Assembly: GCF_958295425.1 (NCBI RefSeq)
Contig: NC_081150.1
Span: forward strand, 1,630,001 to 1,694,000
Length of the DNA stretch: 64,000 nt
From: Solea solea
Lineage: Eukaryota > Chordata > Actinopteri > Pleuronectiformes > Soleidae
Direction of reading: 5' to 3'
Every line of letters begins with the position of its first letter. The first letter of the stretch is position 1. This document shows positions 62,739-64,000 of this stretch, piece by piece. Both the position numbers and the translations under genes were made by a program. Under the pieces are notes generated by a model. The model saw only the letters and a program-made list of their open reading frames with translations, was not told the origin of the DNA and ran no database searches.

Positions 62739-64000
62739 ATGGGCCGCCTCCAAATAAAGTGGCTTAGACATTCTGATTAAACTGCTGATCATCTGACTGC
62801 TCCTGTTCCTCGCTACATCAAACTAGAGGCACACAAGCAGATCTTTTTCTAATAAATAAAAAAAACTATTTGTTTGTTCCCATTTGTGCGTGGAATGTGA
62901 GATGGAAATAAAAATGATAATAGTTAAAAAAGCACAACTTTTTATTGTTTGGATAACATGACAAAAGTCATGGTACACTAAGTTACATGGTACACTGTGA
63001 GAAGCAAAGGTGTTTTACGTTTAGGGGTACAATGGTGTGTCACTGTGTTGTAGTGTTGCCAGTGCAGTGATAATATGTGCAGCTGCATTGTTGAACAACC
63101 AATAGGAGGCGCCCTCTCTTTCTCTCGACCAATGGATTATCCAGGTGTTGAACATTTTTTGTTGCTCTCTCTGTTTTCCTTACCTGGGTTTTTGGTTATT
63201 TGTGTCTGTTTTTTCTGTTCCTTGTTTCCTGTTTTGTTTTGAAGTTTTTTTCCTTGCATGTTTGACTTCCTGTCTGGTGATTGTCTGTGATTATCCTGTG
63301 TCTGATTACCCCTGACCTCCCCAGTGTAATTAGCCTCCATGCTCTCCATGTTTTTTTTTTTCAGTCTGAGTTTCACCTTTTGCCCATATGTTAATTTGAT
63401 TCATTAAAGACTCAAACTTCATCTAAACTGTCCTATTATTGGTCTGCATTAAAATTGTCATGCCAATAATCCTTCCTATCCCAGCTTTAAATCTGTGCTC
63501 TGTCTCCACGTTCTCTGAGAAGACAGGAGTGCACATTTCTCTAACGGAAGGTGAACAAGCATTTGTTCCTGACAAGACTTTAGAGAAGTGATTCTATTAT
63601 TGCAAACATTTACTTTCCTTTACATCGTTGGGTATAATTCAAAAGTCTACTCAAGAGAAACATGTCGCAGGAGATGAGACGCCAGTGCATATATACAGTA
63701 ACTGACTGAATCCAGGCTCAGATTTTTGTTCTCACGGATTCTTAACTGCAGTTATGTACTAAAGCGATGTGCTCAGAGTGGTGCTAATGCATCAGGATGA
63801 ACTCAAGGACCTCAAGGAGAGACAGTTACTGCTATATGCACAATGGAATCATCTAATAGACGAGATAAGGAGTGATTTATCCTGCTGGCCCTCCCTTATT
63901 CCTCGGACTCCACCAGAACAATCTTAGAAATTCTTCCGGATGTCCAGGCTATCACCTCTGTAATCAGGGCCTGCCACACTCACAGAGTGAGGAGCCCACT
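62739..64000. other. Mostly unique sequence to window end
   Basis: The stretch at about 63130-63420 is T-rich on the plus strand with 'gaagtttttttccttgcatg', 'tgacttcctgtctggtgatt' and 'gtgattatcctgtgtctga', words I associate with an interspersed fish repeat but cannot name. The minus-strand frame across it (79 Lys/Asn-rich codons) is a composition artefact. No gene is supported up to the window end. Confidence 0.35.

Noticed and set aside
63137..63376. Lys/Asn/Gln-rich 79-codon minus-strand frame
   Set aside because: It reflects a T-rich plus strand in probable repeat sequence; no domain is present.

Overview
The window looks like teleost (ray-finned fish, probably percomorph) nuclear DNA from a gene-poor, AT-rich, intergenic or intronic region. 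The evidence is the interspersed-repeat content: V-SINE copies with the fish-type tail, a second tRNA-derived SINE family, L2-type LINE 3' tails, and many short hAT-type elements whose ends read TAGAGCTGCAAC or TAGGGATG. Dinucleotide and ATT microsatellites are frequent. Nothing resembles bacterial, viral or organellar organisation. I could not support a single protein-coding gene: reading frames are short, mostly lack splice context and match no family I recognise. The two longest (46.8-47.3 kb and 48.9-49.5 kb) open with GTG and have no visible domain. Layout by region. 0-11.4 kb: mostly unique sequence with V-SINE pieces (1.19-1.43 kb and 9.08-9.22 kb), a 101-bp hAT-type MITE with a perfect 8-bp target duplication (3.61-3.71 kb), a 330-bp terminal-inverted-repeat element (5.82-6.15 kb) and a long ATT/AAT microsatellite (3.25-3.34 kb). 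11.41-14.79 kb: the dominant feature, a 3.4-kb minisatellite of 103 G/T-rich units in two length classes (32 and 34 bp), with internal higher-order duplications. 15-34.5 kb: unique sequence with scattered hAT-type elements, one 300-bp element with TAA target duplications (20.5-20.8 kb), an L2-type LINE tail (29.2-29.4 kb) and a V-SINE lying inside an older TIR element (31.8-32.2 kb). 34.5-51 kb: a 139-bp AC microsatellite and long repeat-poor stretches. 51-64 kb: a repeat-dense end, with a degenerate LINE, a V-SINE split by a 308-bp hAT element, a 21-bp tandem repeat, an inverted hAT composite, several copies of the second SINE, and a decayed reverse-transcriptase fragment on the minus strand (60.74-61.09 kb). 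No genes act together here. What the window records is insertion history: SINEs and hAT elements of different ages, nested insertions with readable target duplications, and local tandem expansion. Possible functional sequence is limited to weak candidates: a membrane-segment reading frame at 60.0-60.3 kb, a 36-nt microexon-like segment at 26.14 kb, and repeat-free blocks with homeodomain or POU-like motifs at 17.0-17.4 kb and 38.2-38.4 kb that could be conserved non-coding elements. All positions and family calls come from reading the sequence by eye; repeat family names are from memory of fish repeats and were not checked against a library.
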